From: Shewanella sp. MR-4
GTDB lineage: Bacteria; Pseudomonadota; Gammaproteobacteria; Enterobacterales; Shewanellaceae
Reading direction: 5' to 3'
Assembly (NCBI RefSeq): GCF_000014685.1
Contig: NC_008321.1
Location: 3,965,001 to 4,029,000 of the forward strand
Length of the DNA: 64,000 nt
Part shown: positions 43,733-52,327 of the stretch, one piece after another
Numbering within the stretch: position 1 is the stretch's first letter
How the letters are laid out: each line of letters starts with the position of its first letter
Translations under genes and position numbers: made by a program
Notes under the pieces: generated by a model
What the model was told of the DNA's origin: nothing
Databases searched by the model: none
What the model saw: the letters and a program-made list of their open reading frames with translations, nothing else

Positions 43733-44983
43733 TTAGCCTGCACTTTTAACAGTCACAAATTCTGGGTAAGCGTCGATACCACAATCAGATGCATCCATAC
43801 CGTTATATTCTTCTTCCTCAGAGACACGGATGCCCATGGTCATCTTCAGTACAAACCACACCGCAAACGACGCGCTAAATACCCATGCGAAGATTATCGC
43901 TGCGCCAGTTAATTGTGCTGTGATAGTGGCGTCGGCATTTGATAAGGGTACACACATCAAACCGAGGAAACCCGCAACACCGTGCACAGAAATCGCGCCC
44001 ACTGGGTCGTCGATCTTGATTCTGTCCAGACCCACGATAGAGAACACCACTAAACCACCAGCAACCACACCAATCACCCCTGCCATCAGCAGCGAAGGCG
44101 ACAGCGGGTCGGCAGTAATCGCCACTAAGCCCGCCAGAATGCCGTTTAAGATCATGGTTAAGTCCGCTTTACCCCAAATCATTTTGCACACAACTAGGGC
44201 AGAGATAGCACCAAAAGCGGCCGCGGTGTTGGTGTTCACGAAGACTTTAGCGACAGAGCTAGCGTTGGCCGCATCTGAAACCATTAATTGTGAGCCACCG
44301 TTGAAACCAAACCAGCCCATCCACAGGATAAACATCCCTAAGGTTGCCATTGGCAGGTTAGAGCCTGGAATCGGATTCACTTGGCCGTTAGGGCCGTATT
44401 TGCCCTTACGAGCACCGAGCAGTAACACCCCTGCGATAGCCGCCGCAGCACCTGTCATGTGCACAATACCGCTACCCGCAAAGTCCACAAAACCTAAGCT
44501 AGAGATAAAGCCTTTACCCCAAGTCCAGTAGCCTTCAACAGGGTAGATAATGCCTGTCATCACCACGGAGAAGAACAGGAAAGCCCATAACTTCATCCGC
44601 TCCGCCACGGCGCCAGAGACAATCGACATCGCCGTTGCCACAAACACCACTTGGAAGAAGAAGTCAGATTCTAAAGCATGGTTTGCATCTTCGGCTTGTG
44701 AGCCAATCAGCGTACCGAGTGAAGGCAACCAGCCGCCTTCGGCATTATCGACGTACATAATGTTGTAGCCAACCAATAGGTACATCACACAGGCAATCGC
44801 GTATAACACCACGTTTTTAGTTAAAATTTCGGTGGTATTTTTAGAGCGCACTAGGCCGGCTTCGAGCATGGCAAAACCCGCCGCCATCCACATAACCAAA
44901 GCGCCTGAAATCAAAAAATAAAAGGTGTCGAGTGCAAAGCGCAGTTCAGAGACTGTCACGCCTAATTTTGTTAGTTCTTCCAT
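43733..44983 (-). CDS. amtB: Ammonium transporter
   Basis: A 416-residue inner membrane channel with about 11 helices. Signature DFAGSGIVHMTGAAAAIAG and the pore His region ISVHGVAGFLGLM fit Amt proteins. The ATG at 44983 (MEELTKLG) is preferred: it has a G-rich ribosome binding site and lies ten bases after glnK, matching the conserved glnK-amtB operon. Earlier in-frame starts run into glnK. Confidence 0.95.
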   Translation of the reverse strand: MEELTKLGVTVSELRFALDTFYFLISGALVMWMAAGFAMLEAGLVRSKNTTEILTKNVVLYAIACVMYLLVGYNIMYVDNAEGGWLPSLGTLIGSQAEDANHALESDFFFQVVFVATAMSIVSGAVAERMKLWAFLFFSVVMTGIIYPVEGYWTWGKGFISSLGFVDFAGSGIVHMTGAAAAIAGVLLLGARKGKYGPNGQVNPIPGSNLPMATLGMFILWMGWFGFNGGSQLMVSDAANASSVAKVFVNTNTAAAFGAISALVVCKMIWGKADLTMILNGILAGLVAITADPLSPSLLMAGVIGVVAGGLVVFSIVGLDRIKIDDPVGAISVHGVAGFLGLMCVPLSNADATITAQLTGAAIIFAWVFSASFAVWFVLKMTMGIRVSEEEEYNGMDASDCGIDAYPEFVTVKSAG

Positions 44984-44993
44984 CTTCCGCCCC

Positions 44994-45332
44994 CTATAGC
45001 GCTTCAGTGTCGAGTTCACCCGTACGAATACGGATGGCATGTTCTAAGTCGATAACGAAAATCTTTCCGTCACCAATTTTTCCCGTATGAGCCGCACTGG
45101 TAATCGCCTCAATCAGCATATCGAGATTTTCTGCTTTAGTGGCAATTTCTAGTTTTACTTTTGGCAAAAAATCCACCTGATACTCGGCGCCACGATACAA
45201 CTCCGTATGCCCCTTTTGACGGCCAAAACCTTTAACCTCGGTCACCGTCATCCCCTCAATACCAATACCGGCGATAGCTTCACGGACATCATCCAATTTA
45301 AATGGCTTGATGATAGCGCTGACTAGTTTCAT
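44994..45332 (-). CDS. glnK: PII nitrogen regulatory protein
   Basis: A 112-residue PII protein. The T-loop carries the uridylylated Tyr51 in GHTELYRGAEYQVDFLPK, and the C-terminal signature GKIGDGKIFV is conserved. It blocks AmtB when nitrogen is plentiful. The ATG at 45332 has a GGAGGT site. First gene of glnK-amtB. Confidence 0.96.
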   Translation of the reverse strand: MKLVSAIIKPFKLDDVREAIAGIGIEGMTVTEVKGFGRQKGHTELYRGAEYQVDFLPKVKLEIATKAENLDMLIEAITSAAHTGKIGDGKIFVIDLEHAIRIRTGELDTEAL

Positions 45333-45379
45333 CCTGACCTCCAAAAAACGCGATTGTTATTAACTTGTAGCCAAGATAA

Positions 45380-45395
45380 TTCAATCATTAGGCCA
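45380..45395 (-). promoter_or_regulatory. Candidate sigma-54 promoter of glnK-amtB
   Basis: On the minus strand: tggcctaatgattgaa, resembling TGGCAC-N5-TTGC with the GG and TTG elements kept but GA in place of GC. It lies 48 to 63 bases before glnK. Confidence 0.4.
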
Positions 45396-45458
45396 GAATT
45401 TTAATTTATTGATTTAAAAGAAATAACAAAGATTCACTAGGAATAGTTCGATTAAAAA

Positions 45459-45475
45459 TGCACCAGACTTGTGCA
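45459..45475. promoter_or_regulatory. Candidate NtrC (GlnG) binding site
   Basis: tgcaccagacttgtgca matches the NtrC palindrome TGCACCA-N3-TGGTGCA with one mismatch. It lies about 65 bases upstream of the sigma-54-like element, as expected for an enhancer. Confidence 0.55.
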
Positions 45476-45640
45476 AGCAGGAGAGCGACGCACTCTTTTA
45501 ATGAGCAATTTAAGTGCACGCCATATTCGACCTTTGCCCTATTGGTGAGGCTGCCCAATTAGGGTTTACTAACAATGTAAAAAACAAACAGAGCAATCGC
45601 TAAACGATGCCTTTATCCACCCGCGCAGAAGGAACGCCCG

Positions 45641-46183
45641 ATGTTAAAACCCGAAGAATGTGTACTCGTTATCGTCGATGTGCAGGGAAAGCTCGCTCAG
45701 ATCATGGATAACTCAGCCAAGCTTCATCAGCAGTTGAGTACACTTATCCAAGGTGCACAGCTGTTTGAAATCCCCATCCTCTGGCTCGAACAATTGCCCG
45801 CCAAACTTGGCTCGACCACCGAAGAGTTAAAAACCTTGCTCGAAAGAACTGGCTCGCCCATTGCCAAGCAACATTTTAGCGGTTGGTATTGTGATGAATT
45901 TGCCAATGCACTCACGAAATCTCGGCGCAAACAGGTGTTGCTTGCGGGGATAGAAACCCACGTCTGCGTGTACCAAACTTGCCGCGATCTGCTCGACCAA
46001 CACTACTCTGTGCATCTTGTCGCTGATGCGGTGTCTTCCCGCAGCGTTGACAATAAACAGCTGGGCATTCAAATGATGACCGCCAAGGGAGCCACTCTCA
46101 CCAATGTGGAGTCACTGTTATTTGAACTGCAACACGAAGCCCAAGGCGACCGATTTAAGGCGCTGATTAAGTTGATTAAATAA
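45641..46183 (+). CDS. Isochorismatase family hydrolase
   Basis: A 180-residue cysteine hydrolase. The family triad is visible: Asp in LVIVDVQGKLA, Lys in the LEQLPAKLG region, and Cys in LLAGIETHVCVYQTCRD. Similar to E. coli YcaC-like proteins of unknown substrate. Ribosome binding site GAAGGA before the ATG. Divergent from glnK, with the glnK regulatory sites in the shared gap. Confidence 0.9.
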   Translation: MLKPEECVLVIVDVQGKLAQIMDNSAKLHQQLSTLIQGAQLFEIPILWLEQLPAKLGSTTEELKTLLERTGSPIAKQHFSGWYCDEFANALTKSRRKQVLLAGIETHVCVYQTCRDLLDQHYSVHLVADAVSSRSVDNKQLGIQMMTAKGATLTNVESLLFELQHEAQGDRFKALIKLIK

Positions 46184-46233
46184 GGCTGATTAAATGAGAC
46201 GAGAAGAGAGCTTATTCAAGCTCTCTTTAGTAT

Positions 46234-46968
46234 TCAAAACGCGGCGACACAAACGGCGTAGTTAGCACTATTGGCATAACTGCGCGAACTATAGCCGCTG
46301 GGGGCAACAGAGATAATGCCGGCCACGAATTCGGTCTCATTGACAGTGCTAGACCAAGAGTCAATCGTCGAACTCCACTGCGCACGTTGATAGGCTGCGC
46401 GACTCTCGCCGTACCCATAGAGAGTGTTTAACTCCTGCTCTGTTGGCCTGCGCCAATTGTCTTTACCTGCAAACTCGAGTGAAGCCATTTTTTGGCACCA
46501 GCGGTCAAACTGTCCATCGACACCAATCTTGGCCTCATTGCCCTTGGCCGCTTCGGTGCCGGGTAAGATGACCCCTTTACCGTCCTGACGAAACAGGGCA
46601 TATTCGCCTCGGCTCGGGCCAAATACAAACTCCTCCTGTACGTTAAACGTCATCGCATAGCTATCGCCACGGTTGTTGGCATCATCTTGTTCAAGATAAC
46701 CCAAGGCATTCATCACGGCGATGGAGGGCGAGCTGCTAAACCATTTCGTCTGGCGATCGCTTTTATCGTAAAGCGCTTTGATTTTTAGGCAGTTGGTTGA
46801 TGCTAGAGTGCGGTCGTTATTATCGAGACCGCCATCAAAGCTGGTATCGATTGGCGTCCCTTCGACGTGGCCACACAGGGGAATTTGCTCTTTTTGGCGA
46901 CATTCTGTCAGTAAAAACAACAGCACTATGGCACTGCTGAATATGGCGATTTTAGTGGGATTAATCAT
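46234..46968 (-). CDS. Lipoprotein of DUF1566-like type
   Basis: A 244-residue protein. A lipobox LLTEC (near residue 23) predicts a lipoprotein. The C-terminal half has a DUF1566-like or lectin-like stretch (DNWRRPTEQELNTLYGYGES and SSTIDSWSSTVNETEF, ending SYANSANYAVCVAAF). DUF1566 domains are common in secreted proteins without known role. Terminal Cys pairs may form disulfides. Family assignment is tentative. Confidence 0.6.
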   Translation of the reverse strand: MINPTKIAIFSSAIVLLFLLTECRQKEQIPLCGHVEGTPIDTSFDGGLDNNDRTLASTNCLKIKALYDKSDRQTKWFSSSPSIAVMNALGYLEQDDANNRGDSYAMTFNVQEEFVFGPSRGEYALFRQDGKGVILPGTEAAKGNEAKIGVDGQFDRWCQKMASLEFAGKDNWRRPTEQELNTLYGYGESRAAYQRAQWSSTIDSWSSTVNETEFVAGIISVAPSGYSSRSYANSANYAVCVAAF

Positions 46969-47067
46969 GACAACAAACCTTAATCCAGTGGTGGTAAAAA
47001 GACAGTTACAGACAAGCTTGATGGCATTCGCTTCAGGGAATTAGCCTTAAGCGAATGGCCAATTAAG

Positions 47068-47877
47068 CTATAACGCCTTAATCACAGGCTCCTGCACCAG
47101 TAATTGGTCGCTCTTGTAAACTAACAGCTCACCTATGGGTCTTTCTTCGGCGCTTAGCACTATCACATCGCAGACATAAAGATAGGGACCGCTTTTAAAC
47201 TGGAAGGAGTGATTACCGCCGTTACCATCGAGGACTAACTTCCCCTTTTTGAGGACTAAATCAGGTTTCTCGCTCAGGGATTTACCCTTTGACCAAGCGG
47301 CATAACGGTATTGCTGACGATCGAGGGCATCGACACGTATGATGAATCGCTCGGTTTCCCACGCCAGCTCAGGGCTAGCAAACTCGCGTACACTCTCGTG
47401 TAGCATCGCTTTTTGCTGGGCGATCAGTTCATCCCTTAACTTAGCTTCCTCTGGGCTTTGATAATTAATGCCCGAGATTTTGCCATCGAAATCCAACCAG
47501 ACACTGCCGTGGTCGAGCATAATGCCGCGCCAGCCCATAGTCTCCCAGTTGTTCTCTGTGGTCGAATTGGCGATTTGACTCAGCAACTTGCTATCAAAGA
47601 CTTGCTGAAATCTCGTCAGCATTTGCTGTGGATTTTGCACATCGGGGAGCGGGTATTCGCGCTGGAGGGGATAAGAAATTTGCTCGGCAATCGCCTGACG
47701 ATCACCCGCCTTGGCCGCATCAATCAAGGCTTGCACCTGCGGCACGTACTCTGCCTCTAGGGCAGCCAGAGCCTGTGGCGTTGCGCTAAGACTCCCCAGC
47801 AACAAGCCCGTATAAAGCCCTAAACGCGAGAGTCGATTAACCGCTGAAAAACCTTGATAAAACGGGCGACTAGACAT
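47068..47877 (-). CDS. Secreted protein, unknown function
   Basis: A 269-residue protein with an N-terminal signal or anchor (about residues 16-39, ending ATPQALAALE). The mature region has a tandem of short beta-rich segments (ISYPLQREYPLPDVQ, HGSVWLDFDGKISGINY, GNGGNHSFQFKSGPY). No family is recognised with confidence. Good ribosome binding site (AAAGGA) before the ATG. Monocistronic, 99 bases from the DUF1566-like gene on the same strand. Confidence 0.7.
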   Translation of the reverse strand: MSSRPFYQGFSAVNRLSRLGLYTGLLLGSLSATPQALAALEAEYVPQVQALIDAAKAGDRQAIAEQISYPLQREYPLPDVQNPQQMLTRFQQVFDSKLLSQIANSTTENNWETMGWRGIMLDHGSVWLDFDGKISGINYQSPEEAKLRDELIAQQKAMLHESVREFASPELAWETERFIIRVDALDRQQYRYAAWSKGKSLSEKPDLVLKKGKLVLDGNGGNHSFQFKSGPYLYVCDVIVLSAEERPIGELLVYKSDQLLVQEPVIKAL

Positions 47878-48010
47878 GATTTATTCCTTTAAAGTCAAAA
47901 ACATCCAAATTAAGACTTCGCAAGGATACCATAGCTAAGGAGGGATAAACACACACAATCCCCCTAAGCTTATGTGCTGTCAGCCGCATCACAGCCCCAC
48001 AGTCACCCCG

Positions 48011-48715
48011 TTAGGCCAGCAGCAAATTAGACACTATCGCTACCGCCACCGACATAAAGATCAACCCAATCACCCCATCGATGATAGGTGTGAGTCGTTG
48101 CAGCTTTTGCTGCACCTTGGCTTTAGAGAGCATCAGTGCCAGAAAGCCAAACCAGAGCAATGACAACACAAATAACATCAGCGCAGCGGTGAACTTAGTC
48201 ACCGGCGTCACGCTCGGCGTGATCAGGGCGGAGAATAAGGTTAAGAAAAACACTAAGGCTTTAGGATTCAATAAATTGGTATAAAGTCCCCGCATAAACC
48301 CCTGTTTAGGTGATAAGGCGTTTACCCCGCCCGCCGTAGGCATATCAAGGCTGTTTTCCGAGGTAGTTGTAAATCCAGAGGGATCTGCGCCCTCGCCGTT
48401 CAATACGGTTTTGGGTTTACTGAAAAAGGCGACCGCAGCCTTAAGCGCGCCAAATCCCATCCACGCCAAATAAGAAGCGCCCAGCAATTGCACTAACAGA
48501 TACAAGCTATGGGAGCTTTTAATCACTAAGCTAACGCCAGTTAAACTCAAAATAGTATGGGCTAAAATCGCTACCGATATCCCCACCGCCGTGGCGATTG
48601 CGGTGTTTCGCGGCTGTGAGGTAGCAATCTTCACCATAATGGCAAAATCCGGCCCAGGGCTGACTAAGGCTACGCAGTGAATAACGGCTAAGGTGACTAA
48701 CAGGGATACATCCAT
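48011..48715 (-). CDS. LysE family amino acid exporter
   Basis: A 234-residue membrane protein with about six helices. The conserved family motif is ALVSPGPDFAIMVK near residue 16. It exports amino acids or homoserine lactones; the substrate is unknown. A Ser/Thr-rich loop (about 100-135) is longer than usual. Start ATG 48715 with a preceding TTG in frame. It lies 91 bases downstream of the AraC-type regulator gene, which may control it. Confidence 0.9.
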   Translation of the reverse strand: MDVSLLVTLAVIHCVALVSPGPDFAIMVKIATSQPRNTAIATAVGISVAILAHTILSLTGVSLVIKSSHSLYLLVQLLGASYLAWMGFGALKAAVAFFSKPKTVLNGEGADPSGFTTTSENSLDMPTAGGVNALSPKQGFMRGLYTNLLNPKALVFFLTLFSALITPSVTPVTKFTAALMLFVLSLLWFGFLALMLSKAKVQQKLQRLTPIIDGVIGLIFMSVAVAIVSNLLLA

Positions 48716-48806
48716 CAATAAGGCTCCGCAAATACATGTAAGAATGCCAGTATGCCCAAGCCTTCAGCATCTGCATTGTAAGAAATTGCACGCGGCTAAA
48801 TTTACC

Positions 48807-49637
48807 TTAAAGCATGCGCCGCTGAAATTGGACGGGTGAGAGTAAAAAGGCCTGCTTAAACGCCTTATTTAGATGACTCTGGTCGAAAAAGCCTAACTGC
48901 TGCGCCACATCCGCCACTAAGGCGCCATGGGTTAAGGACTTTTTCGCTAACTCTAATCGCACTCGTTTCAGGTAGGCGTGGGGTGTCATCCCGGTCGCCA
49001 GTTTAAATTGGCGTAAAAACTGGAACTTACTCAGGTTAACCTCATCGGCCAGCGCCTCAAGCTGAGTATTTTGCCACGGCTCATCGTGAATTTTCTGTTT
49101 GATGCGATTTAACTGCTGCCATGATAACCCCCTATCCTGCCGTAAATTCAGCATTCCAGTGGGGTGGCGCGTCAATAACAACTGCATAAAATTCAGCAGG
49201 TGCGACTCGGCCGCAAGCTCAGAGCATTGGCCTTGAATGAGTACATCATGCAACTGGATAAAGTATTGATATAACGCGGGGTCATCCACCATGGGCGCAT
49301 TAAAGAAATGGGCCTTGAGCCCCATTTCTTGGCTAATGCTGTTCATATACTCCACAGGGATCGACATCACCTTAACCCGATACCCTTCGGCGTCGCGGCT
49401 TTGTCCATCGTGGGTTTCATCGGGATTAAGGGTCGACAGCCCATGTTGCCCGAGCTGATAACGACTGCCCTTATTGATAAATTGCTGCGCCCCTTGAGTC
49501 ACAACCCCTAAGTGGTAATCCAGATGCACGTGTTTATCAAAACTGAAATGGGTAAATTCGGCCTGACTCAGTTCAATGCCCGAGAGGCTGGGATGGCGCC
49601 AGTAATTGATATTTTCAACGGGAGTCACACGGCTCAT
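48807..49637 (-). CDS. AraC-family transcriptional regulator
   Basis: A 276-residue protein: an N-terminal cupin-like sensing domain (HFSFDKHVHLDYHLGVVTQG and LSTLNPDETHDGQ) and a C-terminal double helix-turn-helix (LEALADEVNLSKFQFLRQFK; GALVADVAQQLGFFDQSHLN). The architecture and the LysE neighbour match an AraC regulator of an efflux gene. The effector is likely an amino acid or toxic compound, inferred from context. Confidence 0.92.
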   Translation of the reverse strand: MSRVTPVENINYWRHPSLSGIELSQAEFTHFSFDKHVHLDYHLGVVTQGAQQFINKGSRYQLGQHGLSTLNPDETHDGQSRDAEGYRVKVMSIPVEYMNSISQEMGLKAHFFNAPMVDDPALYQYFIQLHDVLIQGQCSELAAESHLLNFMQLLLTRHPTGMLNLRQDRGLSWQQLNRIKQKIHDEPWQNTQLEALADEVNLSKFQFLRQFKLATGMTPHAYLKRVRLELAKKSLTHGALVADVAQQLGFFDQSHLNKAFKQAFLLSPVQFQRRML

Positions 49638-49749
49638 AGGGCAAGCTTAATCTCACAGGGCAAAGACAACTTTAGATACGACTCATTCTAGCCGCCGAGA
49701 ACTTGGCTCGAATAGTAAAATATTGCGGCGTGCTCCCTAAAAAGCAAAA

Positions 49750-49765
49750 CGCCCAAATGCGGGCG
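49750..49765 (-). terminator. Terminator of the secreted His-tailed gene
   Basis: Short G+C-rich hairpin cgccc-aaatgc-gggcg, followed on the minus strand by ttttgcttt. Confidence 0.6.
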
Positions 49766-49789
49766 CTTTGTGGTAACTCAAAAAGTCGC

Positions 49790-50536
49790 TTAGTGCGAAT
49801 GACTGCCGTGGCCACCTTGTGCCTCAATCGCATGGCCTTCGCTGTTATAAAAACCACTGCTACCGTGCTCGATAAAGCCTTGGTTGATCATCTTGGCGAT
49901 AAAGGGGTCAGACTCACTGTCGCCCACATCAGCAAAATCGATATCTTGATAATTCTGGGTTAAAGCGGCAAATGCCTCGTGGCTGTAGGGCTCAACATTG
50001 AGCAATTGATAGCTCAATACATCGCCTAAGTTAAATTGCTGTGGCAGTTCAATGCTGGCAATCCAGTCGAGCTGGCTATCCATACCATTCACCTTACCCG
50101 CAAAGCCTTGGGCCGCAAAACAAGGCAATTGTTTTTGCTCGGTTTTCGCCAAGTTAGCTGGCAATGCAGGAGACACTACATGGTACAACTGATCGCGGTC
50201 GTGCTGAATGTTTAGCGCCCTTAAGTCACCCTTACGATAGGTGACTGAGCGTTTTTCAACGGGGAAATAACGCACATATTCGCCATTGGGTGCCCATTGT
50301 TCGAAGGTGGTGTTATCCCGTTGAATAATAAAATCTTGTCCATCTCTTAGCAGGGTCATCTGCCAGCTTTGCCCCTTAGCATTGGTGACTTGGTACTGGG
50401 CTTTTAAATGGTTGGCCTCAAGTGTTGCGCATTGTGCATTGGCCTGATTAGCAGAAGCAGCGCTAACGGGAGTGGCTAAGGCCATCACTGGGGAGGCTAA
50501 TGTCGATACCAGAGTGACTAAGAGGAGTTTGTTCAT
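49790..50536 (-). CDS. Secreted protein with His-rich C-terminus
   Basis: A 248-residue protein with a signal peptide (about 1-28, ALATPVSAASA). Several conserved-looking segments (WQMTLLRDGQDFIIQRDN and EYVRYFPVEKRSVTYRKGD) follow, and the tail reads GGHGSHSH, which could bind metal. No family recognised. ATG 50536 (MNKLLL) is chosen. It is just downstream of the alkaline phosphatases, on the same strand, after a terminator. Confidence 0.68.
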   Translation of the reverse strand: MNKLLLVTLVSTLASPVMALATPVSAASANQANAQCATLEANHLKAQYQVTNAKGQSWQMTLLRDGQDFIIQRDNTTFEQWAPNGEYVRYFPVEKRSVTYRKGDLRALNIQHDRDQLYHVVSPALPANLAKTEQKQLPCFAAQGFAGKVNGMDSQLDWIASIELPQQFNLGDVLSYQLLNVEPYSHEAFAALTQNYQDIDFADVGDSESDPFIAKMINQGFIEHGSSGFYNSEGHAIEAQGGHGSHSH

Positions 50537-50609
50537 GTTATATCTCACTTACACGCTAATTTTATGACTCGCATTACTGACTAACCTCTTTACAGACAGT
50601 TAGATAAAA

Positions 50610-50637
50610 GCCGATGGCGGGACAACCCACCATCGGC
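50610..50637 (-). terminator. Terminator of the alkaline phosphatase operon
   Basis: 12-bp stem with one mismatch, gccgatggcggg-acaa-cccaccatcggc. On the minus strand ttttatctaact follows. Confidence 0.8.
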
Positions 50638-50644
50638 ATTTGGC

Positions 50645-52285
50645 TTACTTCGCCGCCATTGCAGCTTCTGCTTTCGCGACTAAATTCGCCGCACGGTTCA
50701 TCACGTGGAAGATATGGTTTTGTTCAACCGTACCTTGAACCAGATCCGAGCTTGGGCCGCGGGCAAAAATCGCCACGTCCTCACCCGCATGGGTTTCATC
50801 GCTTAATGGCACTAGGGCCTCTTGATGGAATCCAACGTCTTGGGTATCCACAAAATTCAAGTCCTTACGACCAGCATCCACTGGGAAGTTATAACGCTCA
50901 TCGCCACCCGTCGCTAATGACGCATAACCCATGCCGTTGGCATAACCTACTGTTGTGTAAGGCAAACCGTTAGCGTCGGTTGAGTTAGTCACTTCGGCGA
51001 TACCGTTCGCATCGTTACTCTTCACCAGACCTAGGATTGGGTTACCACGGGTTGGATAACCTGCGATGGTGAACACATGGCTGTGGTCAGCCGTCACCAT
51101 TAACAGAGTGTCATTTGCCGAGGTTTTTTCCATCGCAACACGGACTGCTTCAGATAGTGCAACAGTGTCGTACAGGGCACGAGCAGCGTTACCGGCATGG
51201 TGCGCATGGTCGATACGACCCGCTTCGACAATCAGCACATAGCCTTTGGTGTTTTTCTTCAGAATATCAATCGACTTGGCTGTCATCTCAGCAAGTGATG
51301 GCTCGCCCTTCACGCCCGCTTCGGTGCGGTCATAGTCGTATTCCATATGGGATGAGTTGAACAGACCCAATAAATGGTCAGTGCTGGCAACATCCACATT
51401 GAGGAAACCATCTCTGTCCTGAACGTAGGCCGCATTAGTGTACTTAGCTAACCATTCGGCAGTTAGATCGCGACCATCGTTACGCTTGCCCGCTTTACCT
51501 TCTGGATCAATTAAGGTTTTTGGAATAAAGCTGCGGCGACCACCGCCCATCATCACGTTTAAGCCATTGCCATAGTTAAAGTCGAGCATTTGCGCGGCGA
51601 TATCTTTACAACCGTTGGTTACAGCTTCGGCTGGCAGGTTTGAGTCGGCTTCCCAGTCACGCTCAGGCACGTGGGCATAGGTTGCCGCAGGTGTTGCGTG
51701 GGTTAAACGCGCTGTGGTGACCACACCAGTAGACATGCCCGCCATGGCGGCCAGTTCCAGTGATGTCACTAAGTTTTGATCTTTAGTCGATGCGCAGTTA
51801 GCACGCACTACGCCTTCGGCCTGTGAAATCACGCCTACATCGGTTTTCACCCCAGTCATCATCGCCGACATTGTGCCCGCAGAGTCTGGTGTTTGACCAT
51901 CGACGTTATAGGTCTTAGATAAACCTACGTAAGGCAGCGTTTCGAAAGATAAAGAGTTTTCTTCACCCGTCTTGCCCTTTAATTGGCCTTCTAAAATACG
52001 CGCCGCAGTGATAGTCGAGACGCCCATGCCATCGCCAACAAACAGGATCACGTTTTTCGCCGCGCCCACATCGTTGTTCACGCTCAGGCCATCGGCCTTA
52101 GTCACACGCGCTTGAGCATCGACATACCATTGGTTGACAGCGGTCCAGTCTTTACCGTCGCTGCCATTGGAACCGTTAGAACCATTCGAACCCGGCGTAC
52201 CTGCCGCGCCGTTGTCACCATCGCTACCGCATGCGGCTAAACCCAGCATGGCAGAGATTGCGAGTACCAGTAATTTCTTATTCAT
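50645..52285 (-). CDS. Lipoprotein alkaline phosphatase with collagen-like linker
   Basis: A 546-residue alkaline phosphatase. The start ATG 52285 (MNKKLL) gives a lipoprotein signal ending LAACGSDG. A Gly-Ser-Asn linker with GxxGxx triplets (GAAGTPGSNGSNGSNG) joins it to the catalytic domain. Catalytic nucleophile Ser in TPDSAGTMSAMMTG, metal-binding residues in LFVGDGMGVSTIT, VTADHSHVF and VEAGRIDHAHHAG. It liberates phosphate from esters outside the inner membrane. It is a paralogue of the next gene upstream. Confidence 0.92.
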   Translation of the reverse strand: MNKKLLVLAISAMLGLAACGSDGDNGAAGTPGSNGSNGSNGSDGKDWTAVNQWYVDAQARVTKADGLSVNNDVGAAKNVILFVGDGMGVSTITAARILEGQLKGKTGEENSLSFETLPYVGLSKTYNVDGQTPDSAGTMSAMMTGVKTDVGVISQAEGVVRANCASTKDQNLVTSLELAAMAGMSTGVVTTARLTHATPAATYAHVPERDWEADSNLPAEAVTNGCKDIAAQMLDFNYGNGLNVMMGGGRRSFIPKTLIDPEGKAGKRNDGRDLTAEWLAKYTNAAYVQDRDGFLNVDVASTDHLLGLFNSSHMEYDYDRTEAGVKGEPSLAEMTAKSIDILKKNTKGYVLIVEAGRIDHAHHAGNAARALYDTVALSEAVRVAMEKTSANDTLLMVTADHSHVFTIAGYPTRGNPILGLVKSNDANGIAEVTNSTDANGLPYTTVGYANGMGYASLATGGDERYNFPVDAGRKDLNFVDTQDVGFHQEALVPLSDETHAGEDVAIFARGPSSDLVQGTVEQNHIFHVMNRAANLVAKAEAAMAAK

Positions 52286-52327
52286 TTTTAACTCCAAAAG
52301 TGAGAACTGTAAGTCGCAGACGACCTA

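Noticed and set aside
43830..44531. A 233-residue protein opposite amtB
   Set aside because: It is the antisense of a conserved ammonium transporter; long antisense frames are expected there.
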